NCBI GenBank assembly: GCA_963666995.1
Contig: OY762941.1
Coordinates: 620,001 to 684,000 of the forward strand
Source: Syntrophobacter sp963666995
GTDB lineage: Bacteria > Desulfobacterota > Syntrophobacteria > Syntrophobacterales > Syntrophobacteraceae
Length of the DNA stretch: 64,000 nt
Direction: 5' to 3'
Positions within the stretch are counted from its first letter, which is position 1. Each line of letters begins with the position of its first letter. This document shows positions 9,015 to 17,510 of this stretch, in pieces. Made by a program: the position numbers and the translations under genes. The notes beneath the pieces are model-generated. The model did no database searches. It saw only the letters and a list, made by a program, of their open reading frames with translations, and was not told the DNA's origin.

Positions 9015-9349
9015 AGTTGTGTATGCCAAGTTCTGCAATTTGGTCGCAGCATCTGAGTGATCTATTCGGGCCACCCCGAAACCCCTCCCCTTTGACGATC
9101 TCAAGGCACGCGGGCCTTTATAAATCACACCCCCCACGCCGCTGCGCGGCTTTATGTGGCGCTTCCGCCCGCAAAGCCTGACAGATCATTTGCTTCTCGA
9201 TGCGGACACTTCATCTGCTTCCTGAAGAGAGGACGGATTGGGGTGGCAAATACGGGGATTTTCCTTTAGACTTAGTTTTTTCCCTGGGTGCTCCCCGGCG
9301 CGGCCGGGCGAAAAAGGGGGAACCTTTGCCGTTTGCGAACGGAAACGGC

Positions 9350-10402
9350 ATGGAAGTGCTTATCAATTGCCGGGTGAAACGCCCGACTTTTCGGAAAGTG
9401 ATTTTCCGCGTGATCACTCTGGATTCGCTCAAGAAGCTTTTTCGGGACTCCGTCCAAATCAGTTTTCAACTGTTCAAGATCATGGTCCCCACGATCATAG
9501 TGGTGAAAATCCTCCTGGAATTCGGGATAATCGATGTACTCGGAAGGCTTTTGTCACCTGTTATGGAACTCGTCGGCCTTCCCGGTAACCTGGGGCTCGT
9601 GTGGGCAACCGCGGCAGCGAACACCGTCTATGCCGCACTGATCGTTTTCGTTTCCATCTGCGCCGATCACCCGCTGACAATCGCGCAAACCACGGTGCTG
9701 GGGACAATCATTCTGGTTGCCCACGCGCTGCCGGTAGAACTGATGATAGCTCGAAAGGCCGGGGCCCGCGCCCTTCCGATGGCACTGCTGCGCATTGGGA
9801 CGGCGTTCATAATGGGCTGGTGCCTCTACCATATCTATGCCTGGGGGAACTGGCTCCAGGAAATGAACGTGATCTCGTGGATCCCGCCCGGCCGGAACGC
9901 TTCCCTGACCGACTGGATCATCGGCCAGGTAAGATTGCTGGCCATGATATTCGTCATCCTCACCGGATTGCTCGCCCTGCTGCGAATCCTGGCTTACGTG
10001 GGAATCACCGGCATCATCACGAGGATGCTCCAGCCGGTCCTGACACTCCTCGGAATTGGACAATCCGCCTCCACGATCACGATCATCGGGATGACCCTGG
10101 GTCTTACCTACGGCGGGGGACTGATCATCCAGGAGGCAACGTCCAACCGGATAAGCAAGCGGGACATCTTCTTCTCGCTCTCCCTCATGGGCCTTTCGCA
10201 CAGCCTTATCGAAGACACTTTTCTCCTCGCGTTCCTCGGAGCCTCCTTCTCCGGGATGTTCTGGGGAAGAATCTTCTTCTCGCTCATCTTTATCTTTTTG
10301 CTCGTAAAGTGGGTTTCGCACTTGTCGGACGCAACCTTCGAACGCTATTTTTTCAAATCACGCCCGGTGGACGGCGGCACACGGTCCGAAGCGCATGCCT
10401 AG
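9350..10402 (+). CDS. Nucleoside recognition (Gate) domain membrane protein
   Basis: An integral membrane protein of about 350 residues with roughly eight to nine hydrophobic segments. Two Gate-type repeats are visible, one around VPTIIVVKILLEFGIIDVLG and one around VGITGIITRMLQPVLTLLG, like SpmA/SpmB and YjiG/YjiH proteins. These proteins are thought to move small solutes, but their substrates are mostly unknown. The ATG at 9350 is a provisional start; no good ribosome binding site is visible, and a GTG at 9413 (VITLDSLKKLF) is an alternative. It lies between two peptidase genes on the same strand, so export or uptake of an amino acid or dipeptide is a reasonable guess. Confidence 0.8.
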   Translation: MEVLINCRVKRPTFRKVIFRVITLDSLKKLFRDSVQISFQLFKIMVPTIIVVKILLEFGIIDVLGRLLSPVMELVGLPGNLGLVWATAAANTVYAALIVFVSICADHPLTIAQTTVLGTIILVAHALPVELMIARKAGARALPMALLRIGTAFIMGWCLYHIYAWGNWLQEMNVISWIPPGRNASLTDWIIGQVRLLAMIFVILTGLLALLRILAYVGITGIITRMLQPVLTLLGIGQSASTITIIGMTLGLTYGGGLIIQEATSNRISKRDIFFSLSLMGLSHSLIEDTFLLAFLGASFSGMFWGRIFFSLIFIFLLVKWVSHLSDATFERYFFKSRPVDGGTRSEAHA

Positions 10403-10433
10403 CCGGAAACCGGTGCCGATAACCCGGCTTTTC
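10401..10433 (+). terminator. Possible weak terminator
   Basis: AGCCGG (overlapping the stop codon of the Gate protein gene) can pair with CCGGCT 18 bases later, immediately followed by TTTT. The stem is only six pairs and the loop is long, so it may act as an attenuator before the M42 peptidase gene rather than a full stop. Confidence 0.3.
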
Positions 10434-10459
10434 TCATGAATTCTTTGGGAGGATGAACC

Positions 10460-11557
10460 ATGCAAGAGGCAGCTCGAAGAGCGACGGCGCTCCGGCTTTT
10501 AAAATCCATGGCGGAGGCGCCCGGCACCTCGGCCTATGAGGATGCGGCGCGCCGTATTTTCAGGGAGGAGACCGGCGGCGAGGCCACAACGGACAAAATG
10601 GGAAGCATCATCCACACGGATGCCGGAACGAGCGCAACGCCTCGGATCATGATAGCGGCCCACATGGATGAGGTGGGGTTCGTGGTGCAGAGCATCACAG
10701 GAAACGGCCTCATCAAGTTTCTGCCTCTCGGCTCATGGTGGGGGCACACGGTGCTTGCCAAACGCGTCCGGGTCATCACCCGCTCCGGATCGGAAATAAT
10801 TGGAGTGGTCGGGGCCAAACCGCCTCATTTTCTCACGGAGGCCGAGCGCGAAAAGGTGTTGAAGATCGAGGACATGTACATCGATGTCGGGGCAGCCGAT
10901 TCCGATGAAATCCGGGACCGGTTTGGGATCGGCCTGGGGGACTGCATCGTCCCCGACAGCTCCTTCACTCCCATGCACAACCCCGACCTCCTGCTCTGCA
11001 AGGCCTTCGACGACAGGGCGGGCATGGCGCTCGCCGTACATGCCGCTTTCCTGCTCCGGGAAACCGGACATCCCAACACGGTTTGCATCGCCGGCACGGT
11101 TCAGGAAGAAGTGGGGACAAGGGGAGCGCAAACCGCCGCCTATGCGATAAACCCCGACGCGGCGATCATCCTCGAAGGCACCCCGGCCGACGATTTACCC
11201 GGAACGCCGGAAGACGAGCGTCAGGGCCGGCTGGGCGGCGGCGTTCAGATCAGGCTGATGGATCCGTCGGCCATCATGAACCGCAAGTTCGCCCGTTATG
11301 CGGTCGACCTTGCGAAAGAACACGGGATCAAACACCAGGTGGCCGTCCGGAAGAGCGGCGGGACGGATGCCCGCGCGGTTCACATGAGCAGGGAAGGCGT
11401 TCCGGTCATCGTGCTCGGAATCCCCACCCGCTACGCTCACACGCATAATTGCATCATTCATATGAACGATTACCTGAGTACCCTCGACCTGGCGATGAAG
11501 CTCCTGGAGCACCTGGACGATGAACGGGTGCGTTCGTTCACGGCCTTTGCCGATTGA
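10460..11557 (+). CDS. M42 family metallo-aminopeptidase (FrvX/YsdC type)
   Basis: A 365-residue TET-type aminopeptidase. Metal-binding and catalytic segments of the family are visible: AAHMDEVGFVV (first His-Asp), KAFDDRAGMALAV (bridging Asp), TVQEEVGTRGA (catalytic Glu-Glu), and the C-terminal ligands in PTRYAHTHNCI. These enzymes form dodecameric cages that trim short peptides in the cytoplasm. GGGAGGATGAACC precedes the ATG. It ends the amino-acid-scavenging island; its last 20 bases overlap, tail to tail, the end of the minus-strand 973-residue gene. Confidence 0.92.
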   Translation: MQEAARRATALRLLKSMAEAPGTSAYEDAARRIFREETGGEATTDKMGSIIHTDAGTSATPRIMIAAHMDEVGFVVQSITGNGLIKFLPLGSWWGHTVLAKRVRVITRSGSEIIGVVGAKPPHFLTEAEREKVLKIEDMYIDVGAADSDEIRDRFGIGLGDCIVPDSSFTPMHNPDLLLCKAFDDRAGMALAVHAAFLLRETGHPNTVCIAGTVQEEVGTRGAQTAAYAINPDAAIILEGTPADDLPGTPEDERQGRLGGGVQIRLMDPSAIMNRKFARYAVDLAKEHGIKHQVAVRKSGGTDARAVHMSREGVPVIVLGIPTRYAHTHNCIIHMNDYLSTLDLAMKLLEHLDDERVRSFTAFAD

Positions 11558-14459
11558 CCGGGAACAAAGATTCGTCCGGCAAGGGCAGCAGGATGCTCAG
11601 GCGAATGCGCTCGCCCGAGATCGGCACAAGGATTTCGCCGTCGGAGAGCGCCAAGGACCAGGAAGATGCCTCCTGGTCAGCGGACACTTCCAGGGTACCC
11701 TCCAGCGGCCTGACATTGCGTCCGGCGTCTTCGCTGTGAGCGAGCACCTCAAGCTCTCCCGCGCGAGCGCCGGGAATAACAATGCCGACACGCTGCAACC
11801 TGTTTGGGTCCTTTACGGCCGCCTGGGCGGCAGTGAAAGTCTCGACGCCTTCCGGATATTTCAGGCTGATTTCCCCAACCAGGGGCTTCCCTGCGGACAT
11901 GAGCGTCACGAGACTGTCGCTTCCCTGCTGTTCCGACCATCTCAGTTCCACAACCGTCCGCCGGGTGAATCCTCCTTTCCGGGCGATCCAGCAGGTCAGT
12001 ATCGGAACCAGGATGCCCACCAGAAGTGCTGCCGCACGTGGGAGGGGCGCGCGCCAGATGAACAACCCGTGGATGAACAGGCAGGCCAGAAAGAGCAGGT
12101 AGATACATACCAGCAGATAAGAATTCCCGACAATTCCGAAATTCATGCGCGGCGCGTACTCGCCCTTGCGCCGGCTGGAGATCAGCATCAATACCGGGAA
12201 CACCCCGGCAAGAAGAGGCACCACGAAGATTCCCACCAGGCTCAATACCCCCGAGAACGACTCTTTTCCCGTGTAAAAACTCCATTCCGTGAAAAGGAAA
12301 GCTGCGGCTATGGGTCCGACGCAAAGCAAAAAGCGCCCGACTTCCCCGGACAATACCGCCTTCAAAGCTCCAGCGCGGCCCGCCGGCACGACCCTGCCGC
12401 TCGCCGGCCCGCTCCCGGGAGAGATCGGGGCTTCATCTCCCAGAGCTTTCCAGATATGTTCAGGCAACGTCCGCCCGCGTCGGGGCGCGACCACGGCCCG
12501 GTATCTTGGACCCGCTCCGCTCTGCCCCGCGAGAACGAACCGTTTCTCCTGCAACGAATCGAGCAGTTGGCGAGTATCTTCTCCGGAACTTTTCATTTTG
12601 GCGGCAGCTTGTTCCAGGCTGACTTCACCGCGACGCAACAACCAACTGAGGAACTTTCGTTCCTTATCCGGCAGGTCCAGGATACCGCTCACGGCCAGGC
12701 CAAAGTCGTCGGGATCCACATCCGAAGAAGCTACAGCCAGCGACGTTTCGCATTGCAGCCTCACCAGGTCCGGGCCCGCTTCGATGATCTCCAGAGCCAG
12801 CGAGACCGGCCCCATCTTTGCTCCTGGAAATCGTTCCAGAAGCGACGAAAACTCCCATCTTCCGGCAAACGCAATCTCTTCATGATGCAAACGACCGTCC
12901 ATTTGCCATTGCAGCAAAAAGCGCGGCATATTTCCCCGCAAGCCGAGATAACTCAAACCAATATGCGGCCCGGCGGCGTCTGTGCGCCATCGTTTGTGGA
13001 AACTCACCCGGCCCACGCGAGAAGGCAACGCAACGATCACGGCCTTTGGCGCCGGCAGCCGTTCCCGCACCAGGTTGAACAATCCCAGCGAGTAGTGTAC
13101 GGAGGCCATGCCCATCCCCAGGATTACATAAATACTCCCCACAAGAGTGATCACGGGTCCAAATTGGGCGGCGAGCGGCGCCAGCGCCGTGCCCCGGAGC
13201 CCCGCCAGGCGCGCCGGTTCAACGGCGCCGTTCACGGCCAGGACCCATATGGCGTAGATGACGGCGGCCAGGAACATTGCAGACATGCTGCCCCATATCA
13301 GGGAACGTCCGCTCGGGTCTCGGCGCAGCACCACGCGCGCGCAGTTGCAGATCGACAAGTGGCCGAAATAGGCCACCAACACAACGCCGAAGATCAGCTC
13401 CAAAAGGGAGGTGTCAAGACCTGCGCGGCGAAGCGAATCGATTTGAAAATATTCGGACTTCATGCCGGAGGCGACAATGGCCGATATGACGAGGATAACG
13501 GTGATGTTGACCGCGCCCACGGTGAGCGCTGAAGCTACCGTGGAACTCAGGCTCTTGCGGCTCACATAGTAGAGTCCCATGACAAACAGAATTGCCGTCC
13601 AGAACATGGGCGAGATGGACGTCGCGTCGGCCAGGGTTGTGGAAAAACCAATGTAGTAGGCCTGAAGAAGCAAGAAACACAGGATTGCAAGGCTGCCGCA
13701 AAGCACAACGGATGCAGGCCTGCCCAGATAATTGGTCAGAATCCTGCCGAAAAAGGCGTTGCCGTAGCGTACGCCGGCACTTCTGGCGATGGCTTTGGCC
13801 AGGAACCCGACGGTTGCCACGTTGACCAGTCCCAGCACGATCACAACAACGACTCCCGCCAGCGGCCCGACGCGCGCCAGGGCGATGGGCAGGGCAAGGA
13901 TGCTGGCGCCTACGGTTTCCGTGAGGGTAAGGGAAAAGGCGGTCCAAAATGGAGACAGGTTCTCGATACGTTCGGCGCATGCGGAAAACAGCCAGCGTAT
14001 TCTCTCCAGAGGATTCGCCGACGGCGTGTAGACAGTCTCCAGGGGAACGCCGTAAGAACTCGTATAACAACGCTCCACTTCGCCGTCGTCCAGGCCCAGT
14101 GCACTGCGGATTCCGGGAATATCCTTCCGGGCAAAACTGTATTTGTCCGCCAGATGATGGGCGAGATGAGTGCGAATACGCGGATCAGGTGAAACCAAGG
14201 GCGCCCAATCCGGAGCGAAGCGCTCGATATCCTGAATCGTTGCGCGAGTGGGAGGGGTGCGGCCGACGCTGAAGGACTCAAGATAAGCCGTATCGATATC
14301 CCTCTCCGCGCTTTCGTCGAAGAAGGGGTCCATGGCCCTTCTGGACTTCTCCGCCAGCAGTCCCACCCTGTTCTCTATGAGAAACAGCAGTGTGCGCGCT
14401 CTCTTTGCCGGCAGACCGGCGAGGATGTCTTCTTTAGACAGGAAATCATCCGAAGGCAT
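11538..14459 (-). CDS. Large multidomain membrane protein: permease-like domain fused to cytoplasmic and second membrane domains
   Basis: A 973-residue protein of unknown function. Residues 1-165 are a soluble N-terminal region. Residues about 170-465 look like an amino acid/aromatic permease (APC superfamily): it opens SLTLTETVGASILALPIAL and carries about ten hydrophobic segments. Residues 470-590 are soluble; 595-665 (LDLPDKERKFLSWLLRRGEV onwards) resemble a winged-helix domain. A second membrane block of four or five segments follows at 705-825, then a soluble, probably beta-rich C-terminus (835-973). AAAGGA precedes the ATG. It is the third gene of a minus-strand cluster with a MinD-like ATPase and a coiled-coil protein. 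Family knowledge supports only the permease fold; transport may have been lost in favour of sensing. No characterised relative is known to me. Confidence 0.8.
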   Translation of the reverse strand: MPSDDFLSKEDILAGLPAKRARTLLFLIENRVGLLAEKSRRAMDPFFDESAERDIDTAYLESFSVGRTPPTRATIQDIERFAPDWAPLVSPDPRIRTHLAHHLADKYSFARKDIPGIRSALGLDDGEVERCYTSSYGVPLETVYTPSANPLERIRWLFSACAERIENLSPFWTAFSLTLTETVGASILALPIALARVGPLAGVVVVIVLGLVNVATVGFLAKAIARSAGVRYGNAFFGRILTNYLGRPASVVLCGSLAILCFLLLQAYYIGFSTTLADATSISPMFWTAILFVMGLYYVSRKSLSSTVASALTVGAVNITVILVISAIVASGMKSEYFQIDSLRRAGLDTSLLELIFGVVLVAYFGHLSICNCARVVLRRDPSGRSLIWGSMSAMFLAAVIYAIWVLAVNGAVEPARLAGLRGTALAPLAAQFGPVITLVGSIYVILGMGMASVHYSLGLFNLVRERLPAPKAVIVALPSRVGRVSFHKRWRTDAAGPHIGLSYLGLRGNMPRFLLQWQMDGRLHHEEIAFAGRWEFSSLLERFPGAKMGPVSLALEIIEAGPDLVRLQCETSLAVASSDVDPDDFGLAVSGILDLPDKERKFLSWLLRRGEVSLEQAAAKMKSSGEDTRQLLDSLQEKRFVLAGQSGAGPRYRAVVAPRRGRTLPEHIWKALGDEAPISPGSGPASGRVVPAGRAGALKAVLSGEVGRFLLCVGPIAAAFLFTEWSFYTGKESFSGVLSLVGIFVVPLLAGVFPVLMLISSRRKGEYAPRMNFGIVGNSYLLVCIYLLFLACLFIHGLFIWRAPLPRAAALLVGILVPILTCWIARKGGFTRRTVVELRWSEQQGSDSLVTLMSAGKPLVGEISLKYPEGVETFTAAQAAVKDPNRLQRVGIVIPGARAGELEVLAHSEDAGRNVRPLEGTLEVSADQEASSWSLALSDGEILVPISGERIRLSILLPLPDESLFPVNRQRP

Positions 14460-14571
14460 GCACGTCCTTTGAAAACGCAGGAGCCGGAAACCAGGGGCTT
14501 GTCACAGCTCGTTGTGGTCACACGGTCACGTGGGTCCCTATACAAAGACGTCCGAACGCTTAAGACAGGGG

Positions 14572-15351
14572 CTATACGGTGTCCATGACCCTCGCCGCGA
14601 TTGTGCCGATTTCCTTTGTGATTGCATGCAGCGGTTCGTTAAGGCAGAAGATGCCGCCGCTGGCAAGGCGCACGAGGTCCAAAGACAAAGGCAAAATCCC
14701 GGCCACGGGCGTCTGATAAGTAGTCTCCACATGGCGCCGTAAATCGTCAAGATCGTATTCCGGCAAGACCTTGTTGATGACCAGAACCAGGTTGGGAACT
14801 TCCAGTTTGCGGGCGACCTCGACCGTTACCGCAGTCCCCTGGAAATCCTGTTTGTCAGGGCGCAAAAGAACGATCACCAGATCGGCGACGGCTATGGACA
14901 GGAGCGTCTCTTCATTGAGACCCGGGTGGGTGTCGATAAACAGGTAGTCCAGATGCAGACCATGCATGAGCGCTCGGAAACCGTCGTTGAGAACACCCAC
15001 GTCATAGCCTTCCCGCAGCACACGTGCGATTTCACCGGCTCTGCTGCGGCACGGGACAAGATAGACGGCACCCTCTTTTGCAGCCGCTCTGCCATGGGCG
15101 CCATGCAAAGATGGGGTCACATCCTGAGCGGCGTCTTCAATGGAGCACCGGCCCCAGAGATAATCATTGAGGGTGCATTCGACACTCTCCACATCAACAT
15201 CAAATAGAACGTGGATGCCCGGAGACTGGACATCCGTATCCACCACGCCCACCCGTTTGCCTTCCAGCGCAACCGAAACGGCCACATTGGCAACCAGGTT
15301 CGATTTTCCGGTGCCGCCCCGAAAACTGTGTACAGCAATGATTTTCCCCAT
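14572..15351 (-). CDS. MinD/ParA-like SIMIBI ATPase
   Basis: A 259-residue deviant-Walker ATPase. The P-loop is FRGGTGKSN at residues 10-18; the signature lysine of MinD/ParA proteins is replaced by Arg11. Walker A' is VVDTDVQSPGIH (37-48), and the B-strand is DYLFIDTHPGLNEET. The C-terminal ITKEIGTIAARVMDTV could form an amphipathic helix of the kind MinD uses to bind membranes. GGAGACGTC precedes the ATG. It lies 38 bases after the coiled-coil gene and 112 bases before the large membrane protein, which is its likely partner. It is not next to MinC, MinE, ParB or flagellar genes, so a cell-division or chromosome-partition role is not supported. Confidence 0.88.
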   Translation of the reverse strand: MGKIIAVHSFRGGTGKSNLVANVAVSVALEGKRVGVVDTDVQSPGIHVLFDVDVESVECTLNDYLWGRCSIEDAAQDVTPSLHGAHGRAAAKEGAVYLVPCRSRAGEIARVLREGYDVGVLNDGFRALMHGLHLDYLFIDTHPGLNEETLLSIAVADLVIVLLRPDKQDFQGTAVTVEVARKLEVPNLVLVINKVLPEYDLDDLRRHVETTYQTPVAGILPLSLDLVRLASGGIFCLNEPLHAITKEIGTIAARVMDTV

Positions 15352-15389
15352 GACGTCTCCAAGTGGTGGGAGGGTTGCCCGGTTCGCTG

Positions 15390-15800
15390 CTATTGCGATC
15401 TCAGGTCCTTGACTTTCTTTTTAAGATCTTTGAAATAATCGCTTTCGGTGATTTCGGCGACCGCCTCGGACTTCCTCGTATGGTCGATTTCAATACGAAG
15501 CCTGTGCAGATCGTTCTTGAGCTGGATGTTTTCTCTGGCCAGTCTCTCCTTGGCAATCGCCAGCTCCCTGTTGAGCCTCTCCAGCTCCGAAATCATCTCT
15601 TCGAGCTTGAGTTCCCTGGCCTCGATCTTGACGATCATCATCCCGAAGGATTCCGCCAGCTCTACAACCTGACGCGGATAGGTTCCTTCTTTGGTGAGCT
15701 CGAAAATATCGCCGGCTCCCTCATAATGCCCTGCGGAAAATTTTTGGCACAGTGAAATGAGCCGAGCCAGCAGTTCATCACTAAGGCCTTTGAGATCCAT
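15390..15800 (-). CDS. Small coiled-coil signalling-type protein
   Basis: A 136-residue protein. Residues 1-50 form a small helical region (MDLKGLSDELLARLISLCQK), followed by a segment TYPRQVVELAESFGMMIVKI that I recognise from the region before the output domain in deltaproteobacterial sensor proteins, then a long coiled coil rich in Leu, Glu, Arg and Lys (about 70-120). There is no output domain. The ATG at 15800 is preferred over 15872 because GGGAG sits eight bases upstream and homology-like sequence begins there. As first gene of the cluster it may be an adaptor linking an input to the MinD-like ATPase; that is inference. Confidence 0.75.
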   Translation of the reverse strand: MDLKGLSDELLARLISLCQKFSAGHYEGAGDIFELTKEGTYPRQVVELAESFGMMIVKIEARELKLEEMISELERLNRELAIAKERLARENIQLKNDLHRLRIEIDHTRKSEAVAEITESDYFKDLKKKVKDLRSQ

Positions 15801-16282
15801 GCACACCACTCCCGACGGACACCCGCCTTTCAGGTGACAAGCAACTACTTTCTGAGAATTATTGGCTAACATCTATAGTGGATGCTGTCAAGCGGCGCGT
15901 GGCGTGCATGCGGCGGCTTGATAGTGACAATGTGTAAAGATTGAATCGGATATTCCGAAGTGATGCAATACGGGCATATCCGTCAAGCGCCCTGGAGCAG
16001 ATAGTCTGCTGAAAGCACACACATCGATTTTCGTAGGGAAAACAGACGATGTTTCCGACAGAAGCCAGGCGGCGCGGTCCATGGCCATGCTGCGCCCCGA
16101 GGGAATCCTACGGCCCTCCACCCATCGCCGTATCTTCACCGGAGGAATGGCCACGATCCGGTGTGCCCGGCGCACCTGCAATTTCTGCGGACATCCGGGC
16201 AGAAAATGGTGCACACTGTGCTGTGCCGACTCAAAAAAAGAGGGTCCGCTCGGGACCCTCAGTGTGATCGATCTATGCTCAA
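15801..16282. other. Intergenic region upstream of the coiled-coil gene
   Basis: No supported gene. It must contain the promoter of the minus-strand three-gene cluster; a TTGACA hexamer sits at 15891-15886 on the minus strand without a good -10 at normal spacing. Its left end carries a strong minus-strand terminator for the glycine-rich protein gene is not here but at 16233-16260, just beyond that gene's stop codon. Confidence 0.45.
16233..16260 (-). terminator. Rho-independent terminator of the glycine-rich protein gene
   Basis: Read on the minus strand, GAGGGTCC and GGACCCTC form a perfect eight-base-pair stem with a five-base loop, followed directly by seven T. It lies 23 bases after the stop codon of the minus-strand gene at 16283-17404 and is the clearest intrinsic terminator in the window. 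Confidence 0.85.
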
Positions 16283-17404
16283 CTAGCGTCTGCCGCCACC
16301 CCCGCCGTGGAACCCTCCACCACCGCCAAACCCTCCACCGTGGGCAAATCCTCCAAATCCCCCACTGTGGCCGAATCCACCGAATCCGCTGCTGTGGCTG
16401 AAACCGCCGCCATGGCTGAACCCACTGCTTGCAAAGGCTCCGCCACTGTTGAATGACCGAGAGCCGCTGAACCTCTCGGCGCTCCCCGACGAAGCAGCCC
16501 AGTCCGAGCGGGGATTTCCGGAGAACCTGGGACCACCCCCGGAACCGGCGTTCATACCGCTTCTCCGATTGCCCGAGACCGCCCCGAACCTCTGCGCGTC
16601 ACGGCCGTAGGTGAACCCGGCACTCATTCCCCCGCCGGAACCGTGCCTGCCCAAACGCGTGACACCGGGGTCCGCCCTGGCCGGGGTCGTCCTGTCTCCG
16701 GTTACCGGATCGATCCTCGCATACCTGTCCGTCCCCTTGTCGAATACGTGGTTCGAAACAAGCTTGTAGTCGTCTCTCCCCCCAAAATGAGAATGGTGGA
16801 TCCTGTCGAAATCGTTCAGGACGAAGAACCCCGAGAATCCGTACCCTCCATACCAGAATGGATAAGAGACCCAATCATAGAGGTCGTAGTAATCCACCGG
16901 CGGCGAGTAGTAGGTCACAACCGGAGGACCGTCCTCGTAGTAGTAATCGTTCACGGCCGAAGGATCGGTATACCGGTTCGGATCGATCGGCTGATTGTCC
17001 GAATAATTGCCGTTGCCGGGGCGGATGGGCAGGCCGTCATCGGAGGCAACACGCTGCAATGCCGCTACGGCCTGATCCCTGCTCATCGTGAGCTTCCCGG
17101 CATCCGCGGCCGCGGAAACCGCATTCTGCAAATCGCCGAACACGATGGGGGTCACCGGGTAATCGGCCACCCATCCGTTTCGCGGAGCGATGCCGACAGC
17201 CGTCAGTGAACTCTCGGCCGCCACTTCATTGCCCGCGGCGCCCAGTCGAAGTTCCGCGGCAAGCTGCACGGCCAGGTCCCCTTCGCGGACCAGCGCTTGC
17301 TCTACCGGAGGCGATGAAGCCGGACTCTGGTAAGATCGTGCAACCGGGGCCGATACCAGCAGGAGCAAACCTGCCAGAAACGAAATACCCAATATGTTTT
17401 TCAC
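16283..17404 (-). CDS. Secreted protein with glycine-rich tail, function unknown
   Basis: A 373-residue exported protein. Residues 1-24 are a signal peptide (MKNILGISFLAGLLLLVSAP). The middle holds tyrosine- and aspartate-rich stretches (NDYYYEDGPPVVTYYSPPVD, DWVSYPFWYGGYGFSGFF), and residues from about 300 are a low-complexity tail of Gly, Ser, Phe and His repeats such as GGFGGGGGFHGGGGG. The overall style is like DUF3300-type envelope proteins, but the diagnostic DUF3300 core was not found. The start is GTG, with AAGGAG seven bases upstream. A strong terminator follows, so it is probably monocistronic. Outer-surface or periplasmic structural role is a guess. Confidence 0.75.
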   Translation of the reverse strand: MKNILGISFLAGLLLLVSAPVARSYQSPASSPPVEQALVREGDLAVQLAAELRLGAAGNEVAAESSLTAVGIAPRNGWVADYPVTPIVFGDLQNAVSAAADAGKLTMSRDQAVAALQRVASDDGLPIRPGNGNYSDNQPIDPNRYTDPSAVNDYYYEDGPPVVTYYSPPVDYYDLYDWVSYPFWYGGYGFSGFFVLNDFDRIHHSHFGGRDDYKLVSNHVFDKGTDRYARIDPVTGDRTTPARADPGVTRLGRHGSGGGMSAGFTYGRDAQRFGAVSGNRRSGMNAGSGGGPRFSGNPRSDWAASSGSAERFSGSRSFNSGGAFASSGFSHGGGFSHSSGFGGFGHSGGFGGFAHGGGFGGGGGFHGGGGGRR

Positions 17405-17510
17405 TTGCGTGCTCCTTCATCACTGTGCAAATCGTTCGGAGCACAAACTAATCATTTTTTATGAAATTACAATTGGATGAATACATTCCGAGAGTGTCTA
17501 TCGGGGCTGT

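Larger units (their letters stand above)
8873..9349. other. Intergenic region with repeat debris
   Basis: No gene was recognised. The region begins with a C/G-rich hairpin (8901-8926, nine base-pair stem, CCCCTCCCC against GGGGAGGGG) and holds a partial copy of a dispersed repeat (8964-9014). A continuous frame runs from 9200 into the Gate protein, but its first 50 codons look non-coding in composition. Confidence 0.5.

Noticed and set aside
9200..9349. N-terminal extension of the Gate-domain protein
   Set aside because: The frame is open but the 50 residues (DWGGKYGDFPLDLVFSLGAP region) look non-coding, lie next to repeat debris, and are not part of the Gate-domain fold.
11520..13532. 670-codon open frame on the plus strand
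   Set aside because: It is antisense to the 973-residue membrane protein, begins inside the M42 peptidase gene and has Gln/Arg-rich composition typical of shadow frames; the minus-strand reading has membrane helices and a good ribosome binding site.
16081..16275. Cysteine-rich small frame (RCARRTCNFCGHPGRKWCTL) resembling a zinc ribbon
   Set aside because: The CxxC pairs are suggestive, but there is no ribosome binding site at a suitable ATG, the frame runs through the strong minus-strand terminator and into antisense DNA of the glycine-rich protein, so chance is more likely.
16283..16480. Short direct repeats around the Gly-rich coding region
   Set aside because: They reflect repeated Gly, Ser, Phe and His codons of the protein tail, not a DNA repeat or CRISPR-like array.
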